Positions 25,092 through 32,114 of a stretch of DNA of 33,179 bases are shown here, piece by piece. Source of the stretch: Labilibaculum sp. (lineage in GTDB: Bacteria; Bacteroidota; Bacteroidia; Bacteroidales; Marinifilaceae). Location: positions 1 to 33,179 of the forward strand of contig JAEINT010000028.1 of the NCBI GenBank assembly GCA_016342745.1. Direction: 5' to 3'. Under the pieces are notes generated by a model. That model did not search any database and had not been told where the DNA came from. It saw only the letters and a program-made list of their open reading frames with translations. The translations under genes and the position numbers were made by a program. Position 1 is the first letter of the stretch. Every line of letters starts with the position of its first letter.

Positions 25092-25099
25092 CAAAAATA
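25092..25099 (-). promoter_or_regulatory. candidate -7 element for the defence operon
   Basis: On the minus strand the sequence TATTTTTG lies about 50 bp upstream of the GIY-YIG start. It fits the Bacteroidota -7 consensus TAnnTTTG. A convincing TTG at -33 is not clear, so this is a weak call in very AT-rich DNA. Confidence 0.25.
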
Positions 25100-25124
25100 T
25101 TGTTTCAAAAGATAACTTATTATT

Positions 25125-25167
25125 AAGAAAAAAGAAAAGGAATGCGGTTGCCTTTCCTTTTTCTTTC
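25125..25167 (-). terminator. A/T-rich hairpin after the DUF932-like gene
   Basis: AAGAAAAAAGAAAAGGAA (25125-25142) is largely the inverse of the pyrimidine run TTTCCTTTTTCTTTC (25153-25167), around a GC-containing loop. On the minus strand it follows the DUF932-like stop codon directly and ends in a T-rich arm, as expected of an intrinsic terminator. It would separate that gene from the defence operon promoter. Confidence 0.6.
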
Positions 25168-25171
25168 AAAA

Positions 25172-25549
25172 CTACAACTCAAACAACCGACTAACCTTCA
25201 TTTGGTATTGAGCTCTCATTCGCTGCTCAACATTGTGAGAGATGTAATATGTTAAGTAATTGTAGAGTTTCCACTGATTTAATGGAATTTCTTGTTCTTC
25301 AACATAATCGGAGATTCCACGCCCCAACTGTTTTGTTATTTGTTCTGTTAGAACTTCAGTTGGTTCAAAATTTTGCAAGATTTCTATTCTTTGTTTTATT
25401 ACTGGTATCTGCTCGTATGTCGCTTCCACTTGTTCGATTAAATTATCTACAATAATTCCGCTAGCTTGTGCATGTTCATTTACTAATCCGAATTTATAAG
25501 CCATTAAATCAACTTTGGGTTCACAATTTTTCCAAGCGGTTTTGAGCAA
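25172..25549 (-). pseudogene. C-terminal part of a DUF932-like phage/plasmid protein
   Basis: The 125-residue frame resembles the C-terminus of DUF932 proteins, which are common on phages and plasmids and of unknown role. The clue is LNQWKLYNYLTYYISHNVEQ..R, ending in S-R-L-F-E-L. The frame opens directly after a stop codon with a TTG and has no ribosome binding site. The upstream 440 bp hold no matching coding sequence. The N-terminal two thirds of a DUF932 gene therefore appear to be missing. Translation from the internal ATG at 25502-25504 is possible. It marks the left edge of the mobile-element-like segment. Confidence 0.5.
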
Positions 25550-25739
25550 TTAGAATTAACAAACAAGTAAAATTATTATGCGGAGTGCCAAAATATAGCA
25601 CTATCAAAAACTTTTATATACCCGCAGAAACTGTCCCTTCTGGCACTTTACAACCATAAAATCCCTATAGCCCCATGAAATAATTTTTTATAATATTTCA
25701 GATTGCACCAATTAGAAATAAATCTTCAAATCACAGAAA

Positions 25740-25760
25740 GAGCCCCTACCCCTTTATATA
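25740..25760. repeat. direct repeat, copy 1
   Basis: GAGCCCCTACCCCTTTATAT is nearly the same as GAGCCCTTACCCCTTATAT at 25830, 90 bp downstream. They differ by one substitution and one base of length. This is unusual GC-containing sequence in an AT-rich spacer. Confidence 0.6.
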
Positions 25761-25780
25761 ACCTTTCTCAACAGACACGT

Positions 25781-25793
25781 TACCCAGTGGGTA
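25781..25793. other. 13-nt palindrome
   Basis: TACCCAGTGGGTA is a perfect inverted repeat with a single central base, between the two direct repeats. A half-site, ATGGGTA, recurs about 20 bp later. It could be an operator or a hairpin. Confidence 0.45.
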
Positions 25794-25829
25794 CTTATAG
25801 CAATGGGTAGCTTGTATTCAATCCGTAGC

Positions 25830-25849
25830 GAGCCCTTACCCCTTATATA
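25830..25849. repeat. direct repeat, copy 2
   Basis: GAGCCCTTACCCCTTATAT is the second copy of the repeat at 25740. The following AGCAAGGGTTT can pair with parts of it, giving a possible hairpin. Confidence 0.6.
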
Positions 25850-25928
25850 GCAAGGGTTTCCAAGAAGATATCGCGCCCCAAAATCCCTACCAACAAATAA
25901 CAAATACTAAACAACAAATAACAACTTA

Positions 25929-25972
25929 GCCTCATCATGACGCAAAAGCATGGTGGGGCTTTTTTCTTTTTA
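25929..25972 (+). terminator. strong intrinsic terminator
   Basis: AGCCTCATCATG (25929-25940) pairs with CATGGTGGGGCT (25950-25961) over 12 positions, counting two G-U pairs, around a 9-nt loop. It is followed by a T-rich run (25961-25972). There is no coding gene upstream on this strand for at least 2 kb, so it must end a non-coding transcript or act as an attenuator for the gene that starts 18 bp later. Confidence 0.8.
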
Positions 25973-25989
25973 AACCATAGGAGGTTCAA

Positions 25990-26535
25990 ATGTCACAGTT
26001 AATTCAACAACCAGTAAAAGCAGTAGAATGTAACAGCATTAGTGGGAGTTATCGCCCGATTTATTTCGACCTAGAAGCATTCAAGGTATCAAGAGCAGAA
26101 CTAAACTCTATTTTTTATAATAGCGAAGAAGACAGCGATCCCGAACTTGCCTTGTTAAGAAGTAGTTTTTCCTTTGCCTATTTACGAGAAGATAAGCTGA
26201 GAACTATTGACGTTTATGATGTAGATGGCAAACATATTTCATTTAATGATTTCTTAGATAGGTTCAGTATCAGCATTAAAAGTAATAATCTATTCAAATC
26301 TGGTAAGTATTTAAGTAGAGTATTTAGACCAGTAAAGCATGGAGGTTTTTACAAAGATTTAGATATTCATATTAAATATTTTTATATGAATCCTTTTAAT
26401 AGTGTTTCAAAAACTTATAGGAATAAAAACCGCTTCGGATCAATATTATTAAGGCATGATCCGATATTATTTAACAAAGCATTGAGCATGTGGAATGGTG
26501 AACAATTAGGATTTTTCACCCACCTTGACAATTAA
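25990..26535 (+). CDS. hypothetical protein, mobile-element segment
   Basis: I do not recognise this 181-residue protein. It has a GAGG Shine-Dalgarno sequence just upstream of its ATG, no signal peptide and no membrane segment. Aromatic and basic residues are frequent in its C-terminal half (FRPVKHGGFYKDLDIHIKYF). It may be a nucleic-acid-associated early phage or plasmid protein, judging by its neighbours: a Rad50-like ATPase and a RecT-like annealer downstream. It follows a terminator by 18 bp, which suggests its own promoter or an attenuated leader. Confidence 0.65.
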   Translation: MSQLIQQPVKAVECNSISGSYRPIYFDLEAFKVSRAELNSIFYNSEEDSDPELALLRSSFSFAYLREDKLRTIDVYDVDGKHISFNDFLDRFSISIKSNNLFKSGKYLSRVFRPVKHGGFYKDLDIHIKYFYMNPFNSVSKTYRNKNRFGSILLRHDPILFNKALSMWNGEQLGFFTHLDN

Positions 26536-26559
26536 AAAAGTTGTTTTTCTCCGGTTAGT

Positions 26560-26621
26560 TTCCGGCTTGACCTTACCATAATTAAGCAAGAGCCGGAAGC
26601 AACCTAAATAATTAAGGTCAA
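26560..26621 (+). promoter_or_regulatory. pseudoknot-capable leader before the Rad50-like gene
   Basis: Two perfect inverted pairs interleave. TTCCGGCT (26560-26567) pairs with AGCCGGAA (26591-26598), and TTGACCTTA (26567-26575) pairs with TAAGGTCAA (26613-26621). The order A5-B5-A3-B3 is that of an H-type pseudoknot or of two mutually exclusive hairpins. The second 3' arm lies 21 bp before the ATG of the ATPase gene, so it could control its translation. Confidence 0.5.
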
Positions 26622-26642
26622 ACTAAATTAAAGGTATATAAA

Positions 26643-28610
26643 ATGAAAGAGATAATATTAAAATCGTTAGACATTAGGAACTTTAAAGGGATAAACTCTT
26701 TAGTAGTTAATTTTGGAACAATAACAAGTATCTTTGGAACAAACGCAACAAAGAAAACATCCATAAATGATGCCTTCAGGTGGTTACTTTTTGGTAAAGA
26801 TTCGACCGATAGAAGTGTTTTTGAAATAAAACCCTTAGATGAAAACAATAATCAGAGGCACAATGTAGAAATTCAAGTTACAGGGATATTTCTAATTGAT
26901 GGTATTGAGATGAAGTTTTCAAGAACATTAAAAGAAAACTGGCAAAGAGCAAGAAACAGCACAGTTTCAAAGTTTAAAGGCAACGAAACAAGTTTTGAAA
27001 TAAATGATGCACCTTTGAAATTAAATGAGTTTCAGAATGAAATAAACTCAATTGTTTCAGAAAATAATTTTAAGATAATAACAGACCCATTTTATTTCTC
27101 TACTAAAATAAACTGGACTGAAAGAAGAAAAACTTTAGTTTCTTTTTCAGGTGGTTTTAATGATTCAGAAATTCTTAACTCAGATGAAAAATTTGAGCCT
27201 TTAAGAGAGCTATTTATCAAACATAAATCAGAGGATAAAATAAAAGATTCGTTAAATTCACAGAAAAAGAAACTAAATGAAGAGTTAAAACTTATCCCGG
27301 CTAGGATTGATGAAAACAACTCTCAAATTGCAGAAATTGACGGAAAAAACTTGAAAGCTGATTTGGATATTAAAAAAGCTTCACTCGAAAAAATAGAAAC
27401 TCAAATCTTTAATAAAGATTTGATTGATATAAACGCTGATAATAAAAAATTGTTGAGTTCTAAGAAAGAAGAATTAAAAGGGATTGATGAGACAGCAGAA
27501 AAGCTTTTCAAAGATAGTTTGAGAGATCATATAAATAATAGAACATCTTTAGAAAGTTCTATTAAAGCAAATGAAAATTTAATCTCAACTTATAATAACT
27601 CAATTTCAACAACTGAGACTAATATCCATGATCTTGAAAAAAGCATCGATGATTTAAGAAATGATTATATAAAAATTCAGGAAGAAGAATTTTTATTTGA
27701 TGAACATTTAACAAGTTGTCCGGCTTGTAAAAGAAAGTTTGAAAAATCGGTAATTGATGGGAAGAAAAAAGAACTAGAAGAAAATTTTAATACTGATAAG
27801 GTTAAAAGAAAAAATCTTATTAAAGAAAATGGAGATAAGAAAAAAGAATTATTAGAAGTTGCAAAAAATAACCTTGCAGCACAAAAAAACGACCTGTATC
27901 AACTTAATAAAAAGATTGAACTTGAAGCAAAACAGTTTGAAGAAGTAACCGAAATTATCAGGACCAAAAACGAACAGGGCTTTGATGTTCCGAAAAATAG
28001 AAAAATCTTATTTAATGAAATAGTTGAACTAGAAACAAAAATCAATAGACCTATTCAAAAAGATGAAGCTTTAGAAGAATTAAAGCTTCAGAAAGAATCT
28101 TTGAAATCTGAAATTGACTCGATACATAATCAACTTGGTAAAGTTCAGACAAATGAAAATCTAAATAAAAGAATAGCAGAACTTGAAGAAAGGGAAAGGA
28201 CTATTTCACAACAAATCGCAGACCTGGAAAAAGTTCTTTTTGCTTTAGAATCTTTTATAAAAACAAAAGTTTCTTATATAGAAGATAAAATAAATTCACG
28301 TTTTAGTTTTGTGAAATTCAAATTATTCAAAGAAAATATAAACGGGTCAATTGAAGAAACATGCGAAGCCTTAATTTGTGGTGTTCCTTTTTCTGATGCG
28401 AACACAGCTTCAAAATACAATGCCGGAATAGATATTATTAACACTCTGTCGGATCATTACCAAGTAAAAGCTCCAATTTTTATTGATGGTGCTGAAAGTG
28501 TTGTTGCTTTTGAAAATAGTAATTCGCAACTAATAAAATTGATTGTCTCAGAAAATGATAAAAAATTAAGAATAGAAAAATTTAATAATAAATTAAATGA
28601 GGTAGCTTAA
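26643..28610 (+). CDS. Rad50/SbcC-like coiled-coil ATPase with altered Walker A
   Basis: The 655-residue protein has the SMC/Rad50/RecN layout. The N-terminal start is LDIRNFKGINSLVVNF, followed by a P-loop region and F-R-W-L-L-F-G-K-D-S. Two long coiled coils (about 195-350 and 370-550) flank a zinc-hook-like CPAC at about 359-362. A C-terminal PIFIDGAESV (about 614-623) sits at the Walker B/D-loop position. The Walker A reads GTNATKKT (32-39) instead of GxxxxGKT: the glycine before the lysine has become lysine. ATP binding may be impaired. The family occurs in phage and ICE recombination modules beside RecT-type proteins, as here. The stop is 1 bp from the next gene. Confidence 0.8.
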   Translation: MKEIILKSLDIRNFKGINSLVVNFGTITSIFGTNATKKTSINDAFRWLLFGKDSTDRSVFEIKPLDENNNQRHNVEIQVTGIFLIDGIEMKFSRTLKENWQRARNSTVSKFKGNETSFEINDAPLKLNEFQNEINSIVSENNFKIITDPFYFSTKINWTERRKTLVSFSGGFNDSEILNSDEKFEPLRELFIKHKSEDKIKDSLNSQKKKLNEELKLIPARIDENNSQIAEIDGKNLKADLDIKKASLEKIETQIFNKDLIDINADNKKLLSSKKEELKGIDETAEKLFKDSLRDHINNRTSLESSIKANENLISTYNNSISTTETNIHDLEKSIDDLRNDYIKIQEEEFLFDEHLTSCPACKRKFEKSVIDGKKKELEENFNTDKVKRKNLIKENGDKKKELLEVAKNNLAAQKNDLYQLNKKIELEAKQFEEVTEIIRTKNEQGFDVPKNRKILFNEIVELETKINRPIQKDEALEELKLQKESLKSEIDSIHNQLGKVQTNENLNKRIAELEERERTISQQIADLEKVLFALESFIKTKVSYIEDKINSRFSFVKFKLFKENINGSIEETCEALICGVPFSDANTASKYNAGIDIINTLSDHYQVKAPIFIDGAESVVAFENSNSQLIKLIVSENDKKLRIEKFNNKLNEVA

Positions 28611-28611
28611 A

Positions 28612-29478
28612 ATGGAAGATCAAGCAAGTTTAACAGTACAACCAACATCTAACACAAGGATTGACTTTTTCAATCCTGAACATTTTCAAATGCTTCAAAG
28701 AATGTCGAAAATGTTTTCAGCTTCGGAACTTGTTCCAGAAATGTATAAGACATCAAGCACTAACCCATCTGAAAAAGCAACAGCTAACTGCATGATTGCT
28801 TTAGATATGGCTCAAAGAATTGATGCCAATGTTTTAATGGTTATGCAAAATTTGATTATAATTTATGGCAGACCTTCATGGAGTTCAAAGTTTTTAATTT
28901 CAACCGTTAACACTTGCGGGAGATTTGAAACTTTAAAGTTTAAGTTTGAAGATTTAGGCGAGTTGAAAAATACAGAATACATTGAGTATGCCTGGAACCA
29001 ACAGCAAGGAAAAAAAACACCAGTTACTAAAAAGTTTACAGAACCACTTCAAAATATTCAATGTACAGCTTATACTTCTACAAAGGGTAAAGGAGATATT
29101 TTAGAAAGTTCCCCAATTTCAATTGAAATGGCTATAAAAGAAGGATGGTATACAAAAGCAGGAAGTAAATGGAAAACTATGCCTAAACAAATGTTAATGT
29201 ACAGGGCGGCTTCTTTCTGGACTTCAGCCTATGCACCGGAATTGTCAATGGGAATGCGAACAGTAGATGAAGAGAAAGACATCCAAGATGCAGAATTCGA
29301 AGAAATACAATTGACAAATGAAGATAAAGCCTTATTAGAAGCTAATAAAACTAAAATTGATATTAAAGCACCTGAACAAGATTCTAAAAAATCAGAAGAA
29401 TTAACCAATGCAGAGAAAAAAAAGATTGAAACTCAGGAAAAGAAAGACGCAGAAAAGGGTTTAGGTTTTGATGATTGA
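28612..29478 (+). CDS. RecT-like single-strand annealing protein
   Basis: The 288-residue protein resembles phage RecT-family annealing proteins. It has an N-terminal F-N-x-E-H-F-Q-M-L-Q-R-M, then A-N-C-M-I-A-L-D-M-A-Q-R-I, and G-R-P-S-W-S-S-K-F-L-I at about 82-92. The typical K-T-M-P-K-Q-M-L-M-Y-R-A-A-S-F-W stretch is at about 190-205, followed by P-E-L-S-M-G-M. Such proteins anneal homologous single strands during recombination of phages and integrative elements. The last 60 residues are highly charged (E/K-rich) and probably disordered. It directly follows the Rad50-like gene and overlaps the MBL gene, forming a recombination operon. Confidence 0.72.
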   Translation: MEDQASLTVQPTSNTRIDFFNPEHFQMLQRMSKMFSASELVPEMYKTSSTNPSEKATANCMIALDMAQRIDANVLMVMQNLIIIYGRPSWSSKFLISTVNTCGRFETLKFKFEDLGELKNTEYIEYAWNQQQGKKTPVTKKFTEPLQNIQCTAYTSTKGKGDILESSPISIEMAIKEGWYTKAGSKWKTMPKQMLMYRAASFWTSAYAPELSMGMRTVDEEKDIQDAEFEEIQLTNEDKALLEANKTKIDIKAPEQDSKKSEELTNAEKKKIETQEKKDAEKGLGFDD

Positions 29479-30184
29479 TCTTAATTTGAAAATATTAGGT
29501 AGCAGTTCCAAAGGGAACTGCTACATATTAAAAACTTCTAAAGAAACTTTAATACTAGAATGTGGATTAAATTATAAAGAGATTCAAAAAGGATTGAATT
29601 TTGAACTTTCCAATATTGTTGGATGCTTAGTCTCTCATGAACACAAAGACCATTCCAAAAGCATTAAGGAATTGACTCAAAATTCTATTAAGGTTTATTC
29701 AGGAGCAGGGACTTTTAACCGTCTTGGAATTGAAAACCATAATGTTAATCCTGTGAAAGCTTTAGAACAATTCCAGATAGGCGATTTTATAATACTACCT
29801 TTTGATGTTCAACATGATGCGGCTGAACCTTTAGGATTTTTAATACAGCATCCAGAATTTGGAAAGCTTCTTTTTGCAACTGATACTTATTACATAAAAT
29901 ATCAATTCGATGGACTTAATCATATTTTAGTTGAGTGTAATTATTCAGAGAAAATAATTGACAGGCTACTTGAAGAAGGTAAAATTTTAGAAACTGTTTA
30001 TAACCGCCTTAAAAGATCTCATTTAAGCCTTGAGAAATTAAAAGTTTTTTTAAACTCAAACAATCTATCTGATGTTTATGGTATTATTCTTTTACATTTG
30101 TCTGATATGAATTCAGACTCGAATTTATTCAAAGAAGATATTGAAAAATTAACAGGAATACCGGTAACCATTGCCGGAGATTAA
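29471..30184 (+). CDS. MBL-fold metallo-hydrolase
   Basis: The ATG at 29471 overlaps the end of the RecT-like gene; a TTG one codon earlier is less likely. The 237-residue product has S-S-S-K-G-N-C-Y near the N-terminus and the metal-binding H-x-H-x-D-H motif (SHEHKDH, H56-H61). Later come A-T-D-T, L-V-E-C-N-Y, R-S-H-L-S and L-L-H-L-S. These are the five MBL ligand regions of the YycJ/WalJ-like subgroup. Next to RecT-like and Rad50-like genes it is plausibly the nuclease of a phage-type recombination module, but other hydrolase roles are possible. No signal peptide is seen. Confidence 0.85.
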   Translation: MIDLNLKILGSSSKGNCYILKTSKETLILECGLNYKEIQKGLNFELSNIVGCLVSHEHKDHSKSIKELTQNSIKVYSGAGTFNRLGIENHNVNPVKALEQFQIGDFIILPFDVQHDAAEPLGFLIQHPEFGKLLFATDTYYIKYQFDGLNHILVECNYSEKIIDRLLEEGKILETVYNRLKRSHLSLEKLKVFLNSNNLSDVYGIILLHLSDMNSDSNLFKEDIEKLTGIPVTIAGD

Positions 30185-30190
30185 AAGATT

Positions 30191-30238
30191 AGTTGGTTGG
30201 CATAATTTTCCACCTTACAAAAATTTCGCCAACCAACT
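30191..30238 (+). other. 11-bp perfect stem-loop after the MBL gene
   Basis: AGTTGGTTGGC (30191-30201) is the exact inverse of GCCAACCAACT (30228-30238), with a 26-nt loop. There is no clear T-tract after it, so a processing, stability or binding-site role is as likely as termination. Confidence 0.6.
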
Positions 30239-30274
30239 TGTCTTCAAAAAACTTAGCAACCGGAGATAAATAAA

Positions 30275-30514
30275 ATGTACCAAATAAGCTGGATGGATAG
30301 AGAGGCAATAAAAAAAAGATTTGCTTGCCCCGAAATGGTTAAACATGAATTCGAACAACATACAAATGATATTAGGGTATTCATTTGTGGAATGTGTAGA
30401 AAATACTGTTGCACATCTGATCCGAAAACAATTGAGAAAATCACAGGTGAAAAAAATTATATGTACTTTGAACAAATAGATTTTAACGAAAATAATCAAA
30501 TCGAAATGTTTTAA
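30275..30514 (+). CDS. small cysteine-containing hypothetical protein
   Basis: The 79-residue protein is preceded by CCGGAG at a good distance from its ATG. It carries C18 and a compact ICGMCRKYCC cluster at about 48-57, which could bind zinc or an Fe-S cluster. The rest is charged, with no membrane segment. It is not a family I recognise. It sits alone between the hairpin at 30191-30238 and a group of very small genes. Confidence 0.55.
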   Translation: MYQISWMDREAIKKRFACPEMVKHEFEQHTNDIRVFICGMCRKYCCTSDPKTIEKITGEKNYMYFEQIDFNENNQIEMF

Positions 30515-30585
30515 TGGAGATAAGAAAATAATATCAATAAACAGGTGGTCTTATCGCAAATCATTTAAGGGAGCTAGATAAAAAA

Positions 30586-30747
30586 ATGGAAGAAATATCT
30601 CAATTATATGTTAATCACGAAGGTTATTTAATGACAGGAATTACTAATCTTATTCGGCTTTATATTGTTGGTGTATCAGCTTCTATTCTTACGCCTGACT
30701 TTATATTCTTCCAAACCCAAGACATTAAACCTTTGAGGATAATATGA
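30586..30747 (+). CDS. 53-residue hypothetical protein, translationally coupled
   Basis: The short frame starts with ATG after GGGAG about 12 bp upstream, and an in-frame TAG lies just before it. It encodes MEEISQLYVNHEGYLMTG and then a hydrophobic stretch (ITNLIRLYIVGVSASIL) that could be a membrane segment. The stop TGA overlaps the ATG of the next gene (ATGA), which supports real translation. Function unknown. Confidence 0.5.
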   Translation: MEEISQLYVNHEGYLMTGITNLIRLYIVGVSASILTPDFIFFQTQDIKPLRII

Positions 30748-31001
30748 CGCTTAAAATAGCCAGTATGCAAACTCAATATGATTTTATAAGATTTGGGGCT
30801 GATGGTTTTACTATTGATGCTAGTAAAGCATTTATCATAGATTCCGCTAAAGGTTTTTCTCTTAGTAATTCCGCCCCGACTCTTATCTTTTTAATTAAAA
30901 ATATTCATGACCAGGAAATTTATAGAGTAGAATTCTTAGTAATTGAAGATGGGAATCTAATAGTAGAAGATATTAAAAAAGTTAAGGATTTAATATATTG
31001 A
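30744..31001 (+). CDS. 85-residue hypothetical protein
   Basis: The gene is coupled through ATGA to the 53-codon gene before it and has GAGGAT upstream of its ATG. The product alternates hydrophobic and polar residues (FIRFGADGFTIDASKAFIID; LIFLIKNIHDQEIYRVEFLV), which suggests a small all-beta fold. No motif, signal peptide or membrane helix is recognised. Location suggests a mobile-element accessory role. Confidence 0.55.
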   Translation: MTLKIASMQTQYDFIRFGADGFTIDASKAFIIDSAKGFSLSNSAPTLIFLIKNIHDQEIYRVEFLVIEDGNLIVEDIKKVKDLIY

Positions 31002-31025
31002 ATCTAGGGAATATCTTCATTTACC

Positions 31026-31131
31026 TTTTTGCGGTGAAGCTGCAAAAAACATTCGATCAAATCCATGTGCTACGGCAAAACCCACTCCGCACATGAAGTT
31101 TAAAAATTCAAAACTTAAACAATCGTAGCAC
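31026..31131 (+). ncRNA. candidate structured RNA or leader with nested hairpins
   Basis: TTTTTGC (31026-31032) pairs with GCAAAAA (31042-31048). A second, longer structure pairs GTGCTACG (31067-31074) with CGTAGCAC (31124-31131). It encloses a nested AAGTTT/AAACTT stem (31096-31101 with 31111-31116). It lies in a 236-bp gap before the next gene. No transcription evidence is available; it may be a leader of the 98-residue gene or a small RNA. Confidence 0.4.
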
Positions 31132-31237
31132 GAAAAAAGCCTACAGGTTAAAGACGGGGAAATTTTAGAAAAAAAATTTAACGGAAAGAAAATGAATTAT
31201 AAGAAAGAATTACACAACATAAAAAGGAGTTATAAAA

Positions 31238-31534
31238 ATGTGTGATAGGAAAACAAAAGATATAGAGTTAGAAAAGTTACTAAGTGATTTATTGGCAAAA
31301 TATGAGGATGATGACTTTGAAGAATTGCTAAAAATTAGGAATAAAATACATGACTTAGCGAATCCAATTGAGAGCCAAGTTAGTTTAGCTGTTTCTCAAC
31401 CGGTGCAAAATGGCGGTAATTATTTTAAAACTAATATTATACCCTTGCTAACAGGCTTTATCGCCGGCTTACTGCTTAAGATATTTTTGGACTTAATTGA
31501 AGATATAACATTAAAAATCGCTTTGATTGGATAA
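31238..31534 (+). CDS. 98-residue protein with a C-terminal membrane segment
   Basis: AAAAAGGAG lies 8 bp before the ATG, a strong ribosome binding site for this window. The product has a charged, helical N-terminal half (ELEKLLSDLLAKYEDDDFEE) and a single hydrophobic segment at about 66-85 (NIIPLLTGFIAGLLLKIFLD). It would be a tail-anchored inner-membrane protein with its charged domain in the cytoplasm. I do not recognise the family; small phage membrane proteins such as holin-like or exclusion proteins are possible. Confidence 0.55.
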   Translation: MCDRKTKDIELEKLLSDLLAKYEDDDFEELLKIRNKIHDLANPIESQVSLAVSQPVQNGGNYFKTNIIPLLTGFIAGLLLKIFLDLIEDITLKIALIG

Positions 31535-31546
31535 CCCTTTTGAGGT

Positions 31547-31609
31547 ATAACGGATCGAGCATAACCGGACAGCTTTATCGTTCCGGTTGATGCTGTTGTT
31601 ATATTTTTT
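31547..31609 (+). terminator. long stem-loop with T-tract after the 98-residue gene
   Basis: AGCATAACCGGA (31558-31569) pairs with TCCGGTT-g-ATGCT (31582-31594) with one bulged base, and ATAAC/GTTAT (31547-31551, 31598-31602) extends it. It is followed by ATTTTTTG. It looks like an intrinsic terminator. Its 5' arm resembles the sequence that opens the 189-bp repeats at 31900 and 32462. Confidence 0.6.
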
Positions 31610-31642
31610 GTTGGCGGAAACATTATAAAATTTGAGGTTAAG

Positions 31643-31876
31643 ATGGACACTAAAGTTATAGACAATATTAGAGAGATGGAAAAAGCATTAAGAGTACCAG
31701 TAAAAATACCACATGATGAAGTGGATAGAATAGTTGTAGTAAGACTTATAGGAATTAGAAACTCAGAAGTAAACAAAAGGACGGATACAAGTTTTATTGA
31801 TAAGACTATTAAATGGTTCTTAGATGATGATGAGTTCCAAAAATATGTAATAGAGCAAAAGGAAATTGAATATTGA
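31643..31876 (+). CDS. 77-residue hypothetical protein
   Basis: GAGGTTAAG precedes the ATG. The product starts MDTKVIDNIREMEKALRVPVK and has a hydrophobic strand (DRIVVVRLIGIRNSE) followed by an acidic helix. No family is recognised and there is no membrane segment. It is followed after 23 bp by the first 189-bp repeat. Confidence 0.5.
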   Translation: MDTKVIDNIREMEKALRVPVKIPHDEVDRIVVVRLIGIRNSEVNKRTDTSFIDKTIKWFLDDDEFQKYVIEQKEIEY

Positions 31877-31899
31877 GGTTGGTTAGCCAACAAATAAAT

Positions 31900-32088
31900 A
31901 TAACGGCGTTGAGTTTAGCCGGATTGTGGACGGAGAGTATGATCCTATGAAAATATTTATAGTTGACAAATGCGGATTAACGGAAATTAAATTTATTAAA
32001 GTTATAAAGGAGTGCGAATATTGTGGAAGAAAAACTGGAAACAAAAAATATTGTTCAAGAATGTGCCAAAGAGAAGCTAGAAGAATAC
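31900..32088 (+). repeat. 189-bp perfect direct repeat, copy 1
   Basis: This stretch is identical, base for base, to 32462-32650. It starts at ATAACGGCG, contains the CGGC/GCCG mini-hairpin and the whole start and zinc-finger part of a small ORF, and ends at AGAAGAATAC. The two copies flank the 116-residue gene with a period of 562 bp. Confidence 0.95.
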
Positions 32089-32102
32089 ATATAAAAATTT
32101 AA
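31947..32102 (+). CDS. 51-residue zinc-finger protein (copy 1)
   Basis: The short frame MKIFIVDKCGLTEIKFIK... carries C-x2-C (CEYC at 23-26) and C-x3-C (CSRMC at 36-40) separated by a short basic loop, then Q-R-E-A-R-R. The C-x2-C-G...Y-C-S-x-x-C-x-x-x-A-R-R pattern is that of small treble-clef/zinc-ribbon proteins that bind nucleic acid. GGAG lies 11-14 bp upstream of the ATG. All but the last residues fall in the 189-bp repeat. Copy 1 ends in HIKI. Confidence 0.6.
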   Translation: MKIFIVDKCGLTEIKFIKVIKECEYCGRKTGNKKYCSRMCQREARRIHIKI

Positions 32103-32114
32103 TGGAGGTAGGAA

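Larger units (their letters stand above)
25550..25989. other. non-coding, repeat-bearing interval ending in a terminator
   Basis: These 440 bp hold no gene. They contain a near-direct repeat (25740-25760 and 25830-25849), a perfect palindrome (25781-25793), AACAAATA repeats near 25890-25925 and a strong terminator at 25929-25972. The content would fit a small non-coding RNA on the + strand, a leader with attenuation, or a replication/transfer origin of the mobile element. Confidence 0.5.

Noticed and set aside
31192-31245. 17-codon upstream ORF overlapping the start of the 98-residue gene
   Set aside because: It has no clear ribosome binding site of its own and could easily arise by chance, although coupling by the 8-bp overlap is possible.
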